A stretch of DNA of 64,000 bases. It comes from Gimesia maris (GTDB taxonomy: Bacteria; Planctomycetota; Planctomycetia; Planctomycetales; Planctomycetaceae). The notes under the pieces are model-generated. The model did not search any database, was not told the DNA's origin, and was given only the letters and a program-made list of their open reading frames with translations. The translations under genes were made by a program, and so were the position numbers. Below are positions 53,309 to 62,328 of this stretch, piece by piece (the first letter of the stretch is position 1; every line of letters starts with the position of its first letter). Location of the stretch: positions 6,200,001 through 6,264,000 of the forward strand of contig NZ_CP042910.1 of assembly GCF_008298035.1 (NCBI RefSeq). The letters are read 5' to 3'.

Positions 53309-54436
53309 CTACTTCCCTACCTCCCCTCCTTCGACATCGAAGACAGCCAGGATGTCTTTCATATGTTGCTTTTGTTCTGAAGTGACTTCAAAAGGTTTGT
53401 TGGGAACAGATTCATGGTAGACCATCACTTTATTTGAAGCGATGATATCCTCAATCATTTTTCGTTGATCTTTCTTCAAAGGCAGATCGTACAATTGCCA
53501 ACCTTCAAACATTCTGGCAAGTGCGACTTGTGATCTGGCGAGGCCTCGACGCTCCAAAGAAATCAGAATTTTATCAGGGACTGTTTCCAGATTACCAATT
53601 TTTTCTCCCAGTTCATCCAGCATCTCACGTGTTTGGTCTGTAGTGCGACGATATAAACGAGAAAAATTTGCTATTGATTTCTGCCTCCTCTGCTCTTCTT
53701 CCTGTTGATCGACTTTCTCTTCTTTGTCTATGGCAACTCGATATTTTGCATGATCCGTTTTGATGATAAATCCATCAACTTTTGTCGAGTCCTTTTGAAG
53801 TGGAGCATCAGGCAGGAACATCGACAACTGCAGGTAGAGATGTAATGGTTCATCACTTCTATGCTTGATATACAACTGAAAGTTGCCATCGGTGAATCTG
53901 GAATGAGCCTTGCGATGAATCCAAAATCGACAGAGGGAAAAGTCATCATCGTGAGACTGATCGGTAGTAATCTTCGTATGATAATATTCCAGATCTGAAA
54001 ATGGTTTTATCGGAACATCGATCCGCTCCCAGTTATTCCCGCTACGACGAATCACCCTTAATTCAAGCTTATCCTTGTAAGTGATTTGCTGCAGGAGCTT
54101 TTCTCCTTCATCAGATGAGCGAAGTAATTTCCCATTGACGACTATTATTAAATCATCGTCCTTAAGCTCAGAGTTTGAAGCTCGTGTATGTTCTACAACA
54201 GTGATTGAACTGTCGATCCGGGTTCTATAGCGATTCATTTTCACGATGAGTGCATTGGCAGTACGAGGTGGAAATCGGGGGATCTCTTCCCCCTGTTCTC
54301 GGAGTGCTTTCTTGTAATCTAACACCTTCACCGTATCAAAACCCAAATCTGGGTATTTTTGTGATGGCAACACTTCTGCCCTGGTAAGGGGCAGGGAAAG
54401 ACATGACAAAATAGTGAGAAGTATCAAAGTACGCAT
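53309..54436 (-). CDS. Secreted PDZ-like protein, paralogue B
   Basis: 375 residues. Signal peptide MRTLILLTILSCLSLPLTRAE. Same layout as paralogue A: an N-terminal segment LGFDTVKVLDYKKALREQGEEIPRFPPRTANALIV, a PDZ-like core (LKDDDLIIVVNGKLLRSS), NFQLYIKHRSDEPLHLYLQLS, and a C-terminal YHESVPNKPFEVTSEQKQHMKDILAVFD. It lacks most of the long coiled coil and is about 85 residues shorter. Located directly downstream of the glgC terminator. Expected in the envelope; function unknown. Confidence 0.8.
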   Translation of the reverse strand: MRTLILLTILSCLSLPLTRAEVLPSQKYPDLGFDTVKVLDYKKALREQGEEIPRFPPRTANALIVKMNRYRTRIDSSITVVEHTRASNSELKDDDLIIVVNGKLLRSSDEGEKLLQQITYKDKLELRVIRRSGNNWERIDVPIKPFSDLEYYHTKITTDQSHDDDFSLCRFWIHRKAHSRFTDGNFQLYIKHRSDEPLHLYLQLSMFLPDAPLQKDSTKVDGFIIKTDHAKYRVAIDKEEKVDQQEEEQRRQKSIANFSRLYRRTTDQTREMLDELGEKIGNLETVPDKILISLERRGLARSQVALARMFEGWQLYDLPLKKDQRKMIEDIIASNKVMVYHESVPNKPFEVTSEQKQHMKDILAVFDVEGGEVGK

Positions 54437-54536
54437 GAATCTGTTCCCGAAAAAATTTAATTCATCTTACGAATACAATAATATCCACAAAGCCATTATG
54501 TACACGCGAATACATTTTTCAAGTGAAAAATAAAAA

Positions 54537-54560
54537 AAGGCAGCCCCGAAGGACTGCCTT
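54537..54560 (-). terminator. Rho-independent terminator of glgC
   Basis: AAGGCAG/CTGCCTT stem with the intervening CCCCGAAGGA loop region, followed on the minus strand by a seven-U run, about 30 bases after the glgC stop codon. Confidence 0.9.
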
Positions 54561-54590
54561 TCTGATTGATCTATTTAGTCACCCAGTGTT

Positions 54591-55874
54591 CTACAGCTTC
54601 CACCCATCCGCCAGGACGGTGCCTCTCGGGACCACGATAATGCCGTCGCGAATTAAGACCTCAGTATGATCAAAATCCTGTTCGCTGTGGCCGTTGGGTT
54701 CGATGCGGGCGTTTTTGCCGACGCGGCAGTTTTTGTCGACGATCGCGCCGTCAATAAAAGCACCGTCGCCGATGCCGATCGCCGGGCGGTCGTCGTTTTC
54801 CAGTGTCTCTTTGCATTCGTCCTGGTAGTAGTCGGCTCCCATGATCACCGAATTGCGAATCGTCACGTTCTTGCCGATCCGGCATCGCAGGCCGATCACA
54901 CTGTTTTCAATCACGGCTCCTTCGTCGATTTCACAGCCATCGGCAATCAGGCTGCGTTTGATCGTCACGCCTTCACAGCGCGTCGGCGGTAAAAAACGGG
55001 GACGCGAATAGATGGGGGACTTCTCAACCACAAAATCGAAAGGCGGATTGGGATGCGCCAGCGCCAGGTTCGCATCATAGAATGATCGAATCGTGCCGAT
55101 ATCTTCCCAGTAACCGTCGAATAGATGCGCGTGCACTTTGTGTGTGCGAATTGACATCGGGAAGATTTCTTTACCGAAATCTTCATAGTCGGTCTTCTTC
55201 AACAGATCGACGAGCAGATCGCGGTTGAACAGGTAGATCCCCATGCTGGCCAGGCAGTCGCGGCCGCGGCTTTCGATCCCCTGCTGGTCGATCCATTCGG
55301 GAGGCGTGCGGACCATTTTCAGCTCTTCTTCAGTCTGCGGTTTTTCCAGGAAGCCTTTGACGCGGCCGGAGTCATCCACGCGCATGATCCCGAATGCAGC
55401 CGCCTGCTCGCTGGAGAGTGGCACGGTCGCAATGGAGACGTCGGCATTCGACTCGATATGGTTGGTCAGCATTTCTGCATAATCCATGCGATACAGCTGA
55501 TCGCCGGAAAGGATCAGTACATAGTCGATGTCCGACTGTTCGATGCAGCGAATGTTCTTACGGACGGCGTCCGCAGTTCCCTGGTACCAGTCGGTCCCTT
55601 CCATCGTCTGTTGGGCCGCCAGGATTTCCACAAAGCCACCCCCGAAGGAATCAAACTTGTAGGTCTGACGAATATGGCGATGCAGACTGACCGAGTTGAA
55701 CTGCGTCAGCAGATAGATACGGCTCAGTTCACTGTTGATACAGTTGGAAATCGGAATGTCAATCAGCCGATATTTTCCCGCCAGCGGAACGGCCGGCTTG
55801 GAGCGAAACTGGGTGAGTGGAAACAGGCGGGTTCCCTTGCCTCCGCCAAGGATAAGGCTGACGACATTTTTCAT
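54591..55874 (-). CDS. glgC: Glucose-1-phosphate adenylyltransferase (ADP-glucose pyrophosphorylase)
   Basis: 427 residues from the ATG at 55874, whose protein begins MKNVVSLILGGGKGTRLFPLT as in the family; the ten extra residues of the longer frame are unlikely. It makes ADP-glucose from ATP and glucose-1-phosphate, the committed step of glycogen synthesis. Seen: the nucleotide-binding GGGKGTRLFPLT (residues 10-21), the KPAVPLAGKYRLIDIPISNC block, LSGDQLYRMDY, the substrate-binding FLEKPQ, and the GYWEDIGTIRSFYDANLAL region. The C-terminal part carries the left-handed beta-helix (repeated IENSVIGLRC / IRNSVIMGADY). Allosterically regulated in most bacteria. No other glg genes are in this window. 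Confidence 0.95.
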   Translation of the reverse strand: MKNVVSLILGGGKGTRLFPLTQFRSKPAVPLAGKYRLIDIPISNCINSELSRIYLLTQFNSVSLHRHIRQTYKFDSFGGGFVEILAAQQTMEGTDWYQGTADAVRKNIRCIEQSDIDYVLILSGDQLYRMDYAEMLTNHIESNADVSIATVPLSSEQAAAFGIMRVDDSGRVKGFLEKPQTEEELKMVRTPPEWIDQQGIESRGRDCLASMGIYLFNRDLLVDLLKKTDYEDFGKEIFPMSIRTHKVHAHLFDGYWEDIGTIRSFYDANLALAHPNPPFDFVVEKSPIYSRPRFLPPTRCEGVTIKRSLIADGCEIDEGAVIENSVIGLRCRIGKNVTIRNSVIMGADYYQDECKETLENDDRPAIGIGDGAFIDGAIVDKNCRVGKNARIEPNGHSEQDFDHTEVLIRDGIIVVPRGTVLADGWKL

Positions 55875-56193
55875 AGAGCGATCCGATTCTAGTGCAAAAA
55901 GCACCTTATAGCGTGAGTTCGTACACTTTTGTTAGCAACATTAATGAACAGATTGATGTAGAACAACAGTATTGCTTAGATACTGCATGTTACTCAGATT
56001 GCGGCACGTAAGCCAGTTGATTCAGCAGTGTACTCCACGGGTCGGACAAATTTTCCGACCAATTTCAAATCTGTATTGATCAGGCAGATTAGGAGAAACT
56101 CAGGCTGTGATCTGCTTAAACAAACCCTTAAGATAGTATCAATTCTTCTTCATTTATTACTTCCCGCCAACGGTCTCGCCGAGGAGTGTCATC
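55875..56193. other. Divergent intergenic region between glgC and the cytochrome fusion
   Basis: About 320 A+T-rich bases. It should hold promoters for both genes. A short plus-strand frame (56028 onward) overlaps the next gene's start and is not credible. Confidence 0.5.
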
Positions 56194-59100
56194 TTGTCGC
56201 ACGTATTCTGTCCGAAATTGTCTCTGTATCCTCGTTCTGTATTGCTGACCGCTGTTGCCTGCATCATCTCGATACTACCTCGACTGGCGTTTAGTGAAAC
56301 ACCCTATACGCCTGCCATCGCGGAGGCTTCGAAAGAAGGCGAACAGGCGATCCAGGGTTTCCGTGTTCCCGAGGGAATGCAGGTGAGTCTGTTTGCCGCC
56401 GAGCCCCTGCTGGCCAATCCGGTCGCCTTCTGCATTGATGAACAGGGTCGGTTCTACGTCGCTGAAACCTTCCGCCAGGGAAAAGGAGTTGAGGACAACC
56501 GCGGACACATGGACTGGCTGCACGACGATCTGGCAGCAGAAACAATCGAAGATCGGCTGGCTTATTTCAGGAAACACCTCAAAGACAAGATCAAAGATTA
56601 CGCACGGGAGCACGACCGGATTCGTCTGGTCGAAGACCGCGATGGCGACGGCACAGCCGACCATGCGAGTGTCTTTGCCGATGGATTCAATAATATCGAA
56701 GACGGAACCGGCGCAGGTGTGCTGGCCCGGGGCGGTTATGTCTATTACACCTGCATCCCGCACGTCTGGAAACTGAGCGACACCGCCCACGAAGGCAAAG
56801 CAACACTGCGGGAAAAACTGAGCAGCGGTTACGGTATTCGCGTCGCGTTTCGCGGTCACGACCTGCACGGCCTGAGACTGGGGCCTGACGGACGCCTCTA
56901 CTTCAGCATCGGCGACCGCGGATATAACGTGACCACCAAAGAAGGCAAACACCTGTTCCGCCCGGATACAGGCGCCGTCTTTCGCTGCAACCTGGACGGT
57001 ACTGAACTCGAGGAATTCGCCTACGGCCTGCGCAATCCGCAGGAACTGGCGTTCGACAATTATGGCAATCTCTTCACAGGCGATAATAATTCCGACAGCA
57101 GTGACAAAGCCCGCTGGGTCTACGTCGTCGAAGGGGGCGACACCGGCTGGCGAATGTATTACCAGTACCTCAGCGACCGCGGGCCCTTCAACCGGGAAAA
57201 GATCTGGCATCCTGCCCACGAGGGTCAGCCCGCCTACATGGTTCCCCCCGTGATCAATCTTGCCGATGGTCCTTCCGGACTGACCCATTACCCCGGCGTC
57301 GGTCTCTCGGATCGCTACAAGGACCACTTTTTCCTGGCCGACTTTCGGGGCACACCTTCGAAAAGCGGTATCCGCTCCTTTGCAGTGAAGCCCAAAGGGG
57401 CGTCATTTGAACTGACCGACTCGCATGAATTCATCTGGCAGATCCTGGCCACCGATCTCGACTTCGGTTATGACGGCAGCCTGTATGTCAGCGACTGGGT
57501 CAACGGCTGGAGCGGTCTGGGCAAAGGTCGTATCTACAAATTCACCGACACTGAACATGTCAAAGCCGCGAAAGAGTCGCATTCAGCAGAAATCATGAAA
57601 CAGGGTTTTGCCGAACGCTCCCCGGAAGAACTGACAAAGCTGCTGGCCCACGTTGATCAGCGGATCCGCATGGAAGCCCAGTTCGCGCTCGTCAACCAGA
57701 ATGCTTTAGAGGCTTTACAGAGTGTTGCCTTCAAGTCTAACGATCAACTCGCCCGCCTGCATGCGATCTGGGGCATCGGTCAACTGGGCCGCAAAACCAG
57801 CTCAGCGGTTGCCGGCATTCAGAGTCTGCTGCACGACAGTGACAGTGAAGTGCAAAGCCAGACCGCCAAAGTCATCGGCGAAGCCGGGTTCACCGCTGCA
57901 GCACCTGCGTTAATCGAATTACTCAAAAACACGAATGCCCGCGTGCAGTACTTCGCTGCAGTCGCGCTGGGGAAACTGCAGGAACCAACGGCACTCGCCG
58001 GGCTGTTCGAGCTGCTCAAGCAAAACAACAACGCGGACCCCATGCTGCGTCACGCGGCGATCCTGGCCTTGACCCGCATCGGAAACACCGACGCGCTGAT
58101 CGCTGCTGCGAATCATGACTCCGCCGCAGTACGACTGGGAGCCGTCGTGGCACTGCGACGGCTGCAACGTAAAGAAGTGGGTCTGTTTCTGCAAGACGCA
58201 GATCCGCTGGTCGTGCTGGAGGCGGCTCGGGCAATCAACGATGAACCGATTACGGATGCGGTGGCTGATCTGGCCGCCGTTTCGATCACCGCCGATATGT
58301 CCGATGCCCTGCTGCGACGCGTACTGAATGCCAATTTCCGCATGGGAACTGCAGAAAGTGCTGCTGTTGTCGCCAGGATCGCCGCCAACAGCAAAGTGCC
58401 CGAAGCATTGCGACTGGAAGCGATTGAAGAACTCCAACAGTGGAACGATCCTGCGCCATTAGATCGCGTGCTGGGACGCTGGCAGCCGATTGAGAATCGT
58501 TCGCCGATTGAACTGACGGGCATCGTTGGTCCCATCGTCCCCGACCTGTTCCAGAGTTCTGAAAAGATCAAGGAAGCGGGAACGGGATTGGCAGCGAAGT
58601 ACGGTATCAAAGAAGCCGCCCCCATGCTGGCGGAAATGGTCGTTGACACCAAACGACCGGTGGATGTACGGGTCGCTTCGCTGAAGGCCCTTGATAAACT
58701 CGGCTACGCCACAATTGCAGATGTCGCCAGGACCGCCATCAAAGATTCCAGGCCGGCGCTCCGTGTGACCGGTCTGAATGTCCTGGCGAAACACGATCCC
58801 CAGGCAGCATTACCCGCGCTTGAGCAGGCGCTTCAGCATGGAACCATCATCGAAAAACAGGGAGCCCTCGCAACGCTGGCGGAGATGAAGTTGCCAGCCG
58901 CGACCGATCTACTGGCGCGCTGGATGCAGAAACTGGTTCAGCAGCAGGTTCCCGCGGAGATTCAGCTCGACCTGCTCAAAGCGGCGAAAGTGAAACAGTC
59001 TTCCGAACTCGACCAGCTGATTGCCGCCTTTGATGCAAAACGTCCGCAGGATGACCCGATTGGCGGTTACCTGGAAACGCTGTCTGGCGGGAACGCGTCG

Positions 59101-59541
59101 CGGGGGCGCGAAATCTTTTTTGGTCGCAGCGATACGTCGTGCCGTCGCTGTCACATGATTAAGAATAACGGAGGCGAAGTGGGGCCCGACCTGTCTGGTA
59201 TCGGCATCGACAAAGACCGCCGCTATCTGCTGGAAGCGATCGTCGCGCCCAATAAAGCGATCGCCAAAGGATTTGAAACCGCCGTGCTGGCGATGCTGGA
59301 TGGAAAAGTAATTGTCGGCATTATTCGTAAAGAGACCGACTCCGAGCTGGAGCTGATGGACGCTAAAGGAACGGTCATCCGGGTCGCCAAAGAGGACATT
59401 GACGAACGGGCCTCGGGAAAATCAGCGATGCCTGAAGAAATCGTCAAACAGCTCAGTAAAGACGATCTGCGGGACCTGGTCGAATTTCTCAGTCAGCAAA
59501 AACAGAAACAGAAAGCCACGTCTACCAAACATGAAGGATAA
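56194..59541 (+). CDS. PVC-type membrane-bound dehydrogenase/HEAT/cytochrome c fusion protein
   Basis: 1115 residues, start TTG at 56194 with GAGGAG 7 bases upstream. Signal peptide at about residues 10-35. Domains in order: an N-terminal seven-bladed dehydrogenase-like propeller (FRVPEGMQVSLFAAEPLLANPVAFC; GLRLGPDGRLYFSIGDRGYNV; EEFAYGLRNPQELAFDNYGNL; LYVSDWVNGW), then a long HEAT-repeat solenoid (about residues 470-930), then a single c-type haem domain with CRRCH at residues 983-987 followed by GGEVGPDLSGIG. This fusion is characteristic of planctomycetes. The propeller probably oxidises a sugar or alcohol and passes electrons to the haem in the periplasm; the substrate is unknown. Third-position GC bias produces long minus-strand mirror frames that are not genes. 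Confidence 0.93.
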   Translation: MSHVFCPKLSLYPRSVLLTAVACIISILPRLAFSETPYTPAIAEASKEGEQAIQGFRVPEGMQVSLFAAEPLLANPVAFCIDEQGRFYVAETFRQGKGVEDNRGHMDWLHDDLAAETIEDRLAYFRKHLKDKIKDYAREHDRIRLVEDRDGDGTADHASVFADGFNNIEDGTGAGVLARGGYVYYTCIPHVWKLSDTAHEGKATLREKLSSGYGIRVAFRGHDLHGLRLGPDGRLYFSIGDRGYNVTTKEGKHLFRPDTGAVFRCNLDGTELEEFAYGLRNPQELAFDNYGNLFTGDNNSDSSDKARWVYVVEGGDTGWRMYYQYLSDRGPFNREKIWHPAHEGQPAYMVPPVINLADGPSGLTHYPGVGLSDRYKDHFFLADFRGTPSKSGIRSFAVKPKGASFELTDSHEFIWQILATDLDFGYDGSLYVSDWVNGWSGLGKGRIYKFTDTEHVKAAKESHSAEIMKQGFAERSPEELTKLLAHVDQRIRMEAQFALVNQNALEALQSVAFKSNDQLARLHAIWGIGQLGRKTSSAVAGIQSLLHDSDSEVQSQTAKVIGEAGFTAAAPALIELLKNTNARVQYFAAVALGKLQEPTALAGLFELLKQNNNADPMLRHAAILALTRIGNTDALIAAANHDSAAVRLGAVVALRRLQRKEVGLFLQDADPLVVLEAARAINDEPITDAVADLAAVSITADMSDALLRRVLNANFRMGTAESAAVVARIAANSKVPEALRLEAIEELQQWNDPAPLDRVLGRWQPIENRSPIELTGIVGPIVPDLFQSSEKIKEAGTGLAAKYGIKEAAPMLAEMVVDTKRPVDVRVASLKALDKLGYATIADVARTAIKDSRPALRVTGLNVLAKHDPQAALPALEQALQHGTIIEKQGALATLAEMKLPAATDLLARWMQKLVQQQVPAEIQLDLLKAAKVKQSSELDQLIAAFDAKRPQDDPIGGYLETLSGGNASRGREIFFGRSDTSCRRCHMIKNNGGEVGPDLSGIGIDKDRRYLLEAIVAPNKAIAKGFETAVLAMLDGKVIVGIIRKETDSELELMDAKGTVIRVAKEDIDERASGKSAMPEEIVKQLSKDDLRDLVEFLSQQKQKQKATSTKHEG

Positions 59542-59821
59542 GTGACCGTTGTTGAAACGGCGCATTAATTATAGAATCGCCTCCTTGTTTTGGGTGGACG
59601 TGTCGACTAAAATGAGAGCATAACGAAACAGAGAAACAACCTCTGTCATGTTGATTCAAAATCGTGAGTTGACCCTACAAATATTAAACTGGGGACCAAC
59701 GAGATTCGGCCGCGTGTATATCCGGTATATCCGGCTCACACAACCCGGGTTATCAGGTTCCCACTTTGCAATCACGGGTTCTAATAACACCCGCGTATGA
59801 ATCACTTGGCGGAGGTTTTTT
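59542..59821 (+). promoter_or_regulatory. Upstream region of rarA
   Basis: About 280 bases. It contains a tandem 9-base direct repeat (TATATCCGG twice, 59716-59733). Near the gene, GGCGGAGG forms the rarA ribosome binding site. No gene seen. Confidence 0.4.
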
Positions 59822-61159
59822 ATGGGCTTGTTCGACCGGCAGGAATCCGGGAATCTGGAAAAAGCCAAGCCGCTGGCCGCCCGCATGCGACCCCGCTCCC
59901 TGGAAGAATTTGTCGGGCAGTCGCACTTTCTGGGCGAAGGTAAACTGCTGCGTCGCATTCTGGCCGCCGACCGCATCGGATCGCTGATCTTTTATGGATC
60001 TCCCGGCACAGGCAAGACATCGCTGGCTGAACTCATTGCCCGCCAGTCCAACCGCCGTTTTGAAGCCTTGAATGCGGCCTCCGCCGGCATCAAAGAAGTG
60101 CGTGCGGCGCTCGACCGGGCCCGTGACGAGCTGGCGACCGGCGGCAAACAGACGATTCTGTTCATCGACGAACTGCATCACTTCAGCAAAGTCCAGCAGG
60201 ATGTCCTGCTGCCCGATGTCGAATCGGGCGTAGTCGCTCTGATTGGCGCGACGACATCAAATCCGTTTTTCTCACTGGTTTCCGCCCTCATCAGCCGCAG
60301 CCAGATTTTTGAATTCCAACCGCTCACCCCCGAAGAAATTCAAACACTGATGCAGCGGGCACTGCAGGATGAAAAGCGGGGACTGGCCCGCTACAACGTG
60401 ACTGTCGAACAGGATGCCCTCGACTTTCTGATTGAAGTCTGCGATGGCGATGCACGACGCTCTTTGAATGCGCTGGAAATCGGGGTCCTATCGCTGCATG
60501 GATCAGAACGAGTGTTTGATCTGGACGTCGCGCAGGAATCGATTCAGAAAAAGGCGATTCAGTACGACCAGGATGGGGACGCGCATTACGATTCCGCCTC
60601 CGCATTGATCAAAAGCATGCGCGGCAGTGATCCGGATGCCGCGTTGTACTGGCTGGCACGGATGATTGAAGCCGGTGAAGACCCGCGATTCCTGGCCCGC
60701 CGCATCGTGATTGCCGCCTCGGAAGATGTGGGCAACGCGGACCCGACCGCACTGACTTTGGCCATGTCCGTGTTTAATGCCGTCGAAAAAATCGGTATGC
60801 CCGAAGGGCGGATTCTGCTCTCACAGGCAGTCACATATATCGCTACGGCTCCAAAATCGAACGCGTCTTACGTTGCCATCGATGAAGCCCTGCATGACGT
60901 GCGCAACAAATCACTGTTGCCGGTTCCCATCCATCTGAAAGACTCGCATTACAAAGGGGCCTCGCAGCTGGGACACGGAGAAGGCTACCAGTATGCCCAC
61001 GCTGCGGAAGAAGGCTGGGTGGATCAGGATTACCTGGGAGTCGAAAAAGAATACTATCGCCCCGTGGAGCGGGGTTATGAAGCGACGATCCGTAAACGAC
61101 TGGATGTCTTCAAACAACGGCGCAAAAAAACAGGAACGGATGATGACATCCGTTCCTGA
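59822..61159 (+). CDS. rarA: Replication-associated recombination protein A (RarA/MgsA)
   Basis: 445 residues. AAA+ ATPase that acts at stalled replication forks and interacts with SSB. Starts MGLFDRQESGNLEKAKPLAARMRP, with the family's R-P-x-x-L-E-E-F-V-G-Q block. Walker A GSPGTGKTS at residues 59-67, Walker B ILFIDELHHFSK, sensor 1 IGATTSNP and the arginine-finger region SRSQIFEF follow. The C-terminal tetramerisation/MgsA domain is complete (KGASQLGHGEGYQYAHAAEEGWVDQDYL is its typical block). GGCGGAGG lies upstream of the ATG. The two-domain layout and length match bacterial RarA. Confidence 0.94.
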   Translation: MGLFDRQESGNLEKAKPLAARMRPRSLEEFVGQSHFLGEGKLLRRILAADRIGSLIFYGSPGTGKTSLAELIARQSNRRFEALNAASAGIKEVRAALDRARDELATGGKQTILFIDELHHFSKVQQDVLLPDVESGVVALIGATTSNPFFSLVSALISRSQIFEFQPLTPEEIQTLMQRALQDEKRGLARYNVTVEQDALDFLIEVCDGDARRSLNALEIGVLSLHGSERVFDLDVAQESIQKKAIQYDQDGDAHYDSASALIKSMRGSDPDAALYWLARMIEAGEDPRFLARRIVIAASEDVGNADPTALTLAMSVFNAVEKIGMPEGRILLSQAVTYIATAPKSNASYVAIDEALHDVRNKSLLPVPIHLKDSHYKGASQLGHGEGYQYAHAAEEGWVDQDYLGVEKEYYRPVERGYEATIRKRLDVFKQRRKKTGTDDDIRS

Positions 61160-61182
61160 CCCCCTCAGTGCATCTCGTCGGC

Positions 61183-61258
61183 TAGACTGTGTCTAGTTTT
61201 ACTGTTGCGTCTCCAGGGCCTTTTGGACCGTGTATCATAGATTGAGAGACGCTAAGGT
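61183..61258 (+). repeat. 76-bp dispersed repeat, copy 2
   Basis: Same element as 9019-9094 (about 84% identical, no gaps) with both GCGTCTC/GAGACGC arms intact (61207-61213 and 61246-61252). It lies between the convergent rarA and 61278-61982 genes, starting 24 bases after the rarA stop. Confidence 0.8.
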
Positions 61259-61277
61259 AACTGTGATACGATCTAGA

Positions 61278-61982
61278 TCAGCAGAGTGGTTGCTGTTTCA
61301 AACCGACGATTGTGATCGCCTTGGCAACTTCGCGTTCCTGCAGCAACCCTTCCAGGTTGGGCATGAAGTCCACCGACATATACCACTGCATCAGAACATC
61401 GAACATGGGCTCGAGAGATTCTTCATCGATCCCGAATTCTTCTTTCATCGGCAGTGCTTCTTCGGGTGACATGTCCTGAAACTGACTGATCAGCAGGAAG
61501 TCACCCTCGTTGGACAGATTCAAATGCAGGTTGCGGATTTCTGATGAAAGGAAATGATCCACGGAAATGTGCACGTCCAGTGGCCCCCCCGCCAGATGAC
61601 GGCGTGCTTCTTCCGGTTGTTCATCGATGATGCGTGCTGCTGATTCGCAGACAGCATACACGACACTTTCATCAACCAGGTCGCCTTCGACGTTCTCACT
61701 GGCCAGATGCTTGGCCCAGGTGACAGAGAGCAGATCCAGTTGCACGTGTGGAGGGACACTACGCAGAAACGGAACTTCGGTCAGAAAACCGAATGAATCA
61801 AATGGATCATCGCCCACCTGCTTTGCCAGGGCGATTCGCTCCAGAGTATCCATGAACGCAATCCGGAATGCGATGTAGCTTAGAAATGTTTGAGGCAGGA
61901 CGTCTTTGGAAATTGTAAGCATGATGATAATCGCTTGGCAAAAGTTGTAAATCTCAGATGCTTCAGGCAGTGCGTCATTCAC
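61278..61982 (-). CDS. Hypothetical cytoplasmic protein
   Basis: 234 residues (or 214 from the ATG at 61922). Not recognised. Predicted mostly helical and acidic, with no signal peptide or transmembrane segment (the stretch FLSYIAFRIAFMDTLERIAL is amphipathic). It contains blocks such as DPFDSFGFLTEVPFLRSVPPHVQLDLL and DMSPEEALPMKEEFGIDEESLEPMFDVLMQWYMSVDFMP. Both candidate starts have only weak ribosome binding sites. The 76-bp repeat lies 20 bases beyond its stop. Probably a lineage-restricted planctomycete protein. Confidence 0.65.
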   Translation of the reverse strand: MNDALPEASEIYNFCQAIIIMLTISKDVLPQTFLSYIAFRIAFMDTLERIALAKQVGDDPFDSFGFLTEVPFLRSVPPHVQLDLLSVTWAKHLASENVEGDLVDESVVYAVCESAARIIDEQPEEARRHLAGGPLDVHISVDHFLSSEIRNLHLNLSNEGDFLLISQFQDMSPEEALPMKEEFGIDEESLEPMFDVLMQWYMSVDFMPNLEGLLQEREVAKAITIVGLKQQPLC

Positions 61983-62328
61983 GCTTCTGGCACTGTCCTG
62001 AAATCAGTTACACTTGGTAAGTGACAGGTATTACTTTGCCAGACAGGTATCCCAAACACAATAAAAAAGTTTTGAAATTACTTTGAAAAACAGTGGATTG
62101 ATTAAAGTGCATGACTCTCTGTCAACACTGTAAAACAGGGCCTAATTTACTCATCAAACCACATTTCGCTTAAAATGTGTAACCGGTAAACTGGCTCTGA
62201 CTGTCATAATCGATACAGCGATACCGGCGGTGATCACATTGTAGGAATCAGCACCATTCTAAATCCACTCAGTCCCTTTGATCGCTACGTTTTACAGCGG
62301 ATTCCACCAACCGGCATTTCACCAAAAC
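61983..62328. other. Intergenic region, nothing recognised
   Basis: About 346 A+T-rich bases between two minus-strand genes. No terminator hairpin or RNA gene was seen. Confidence 0.5.

Noticed and set aside
56275-57327. 350-residue minus-strand frame opposite the cytochrome fusion
   Set aside because: Shadow; no ribosome binding site and no recognisable domain, while the other strand encodes a complete propeller.
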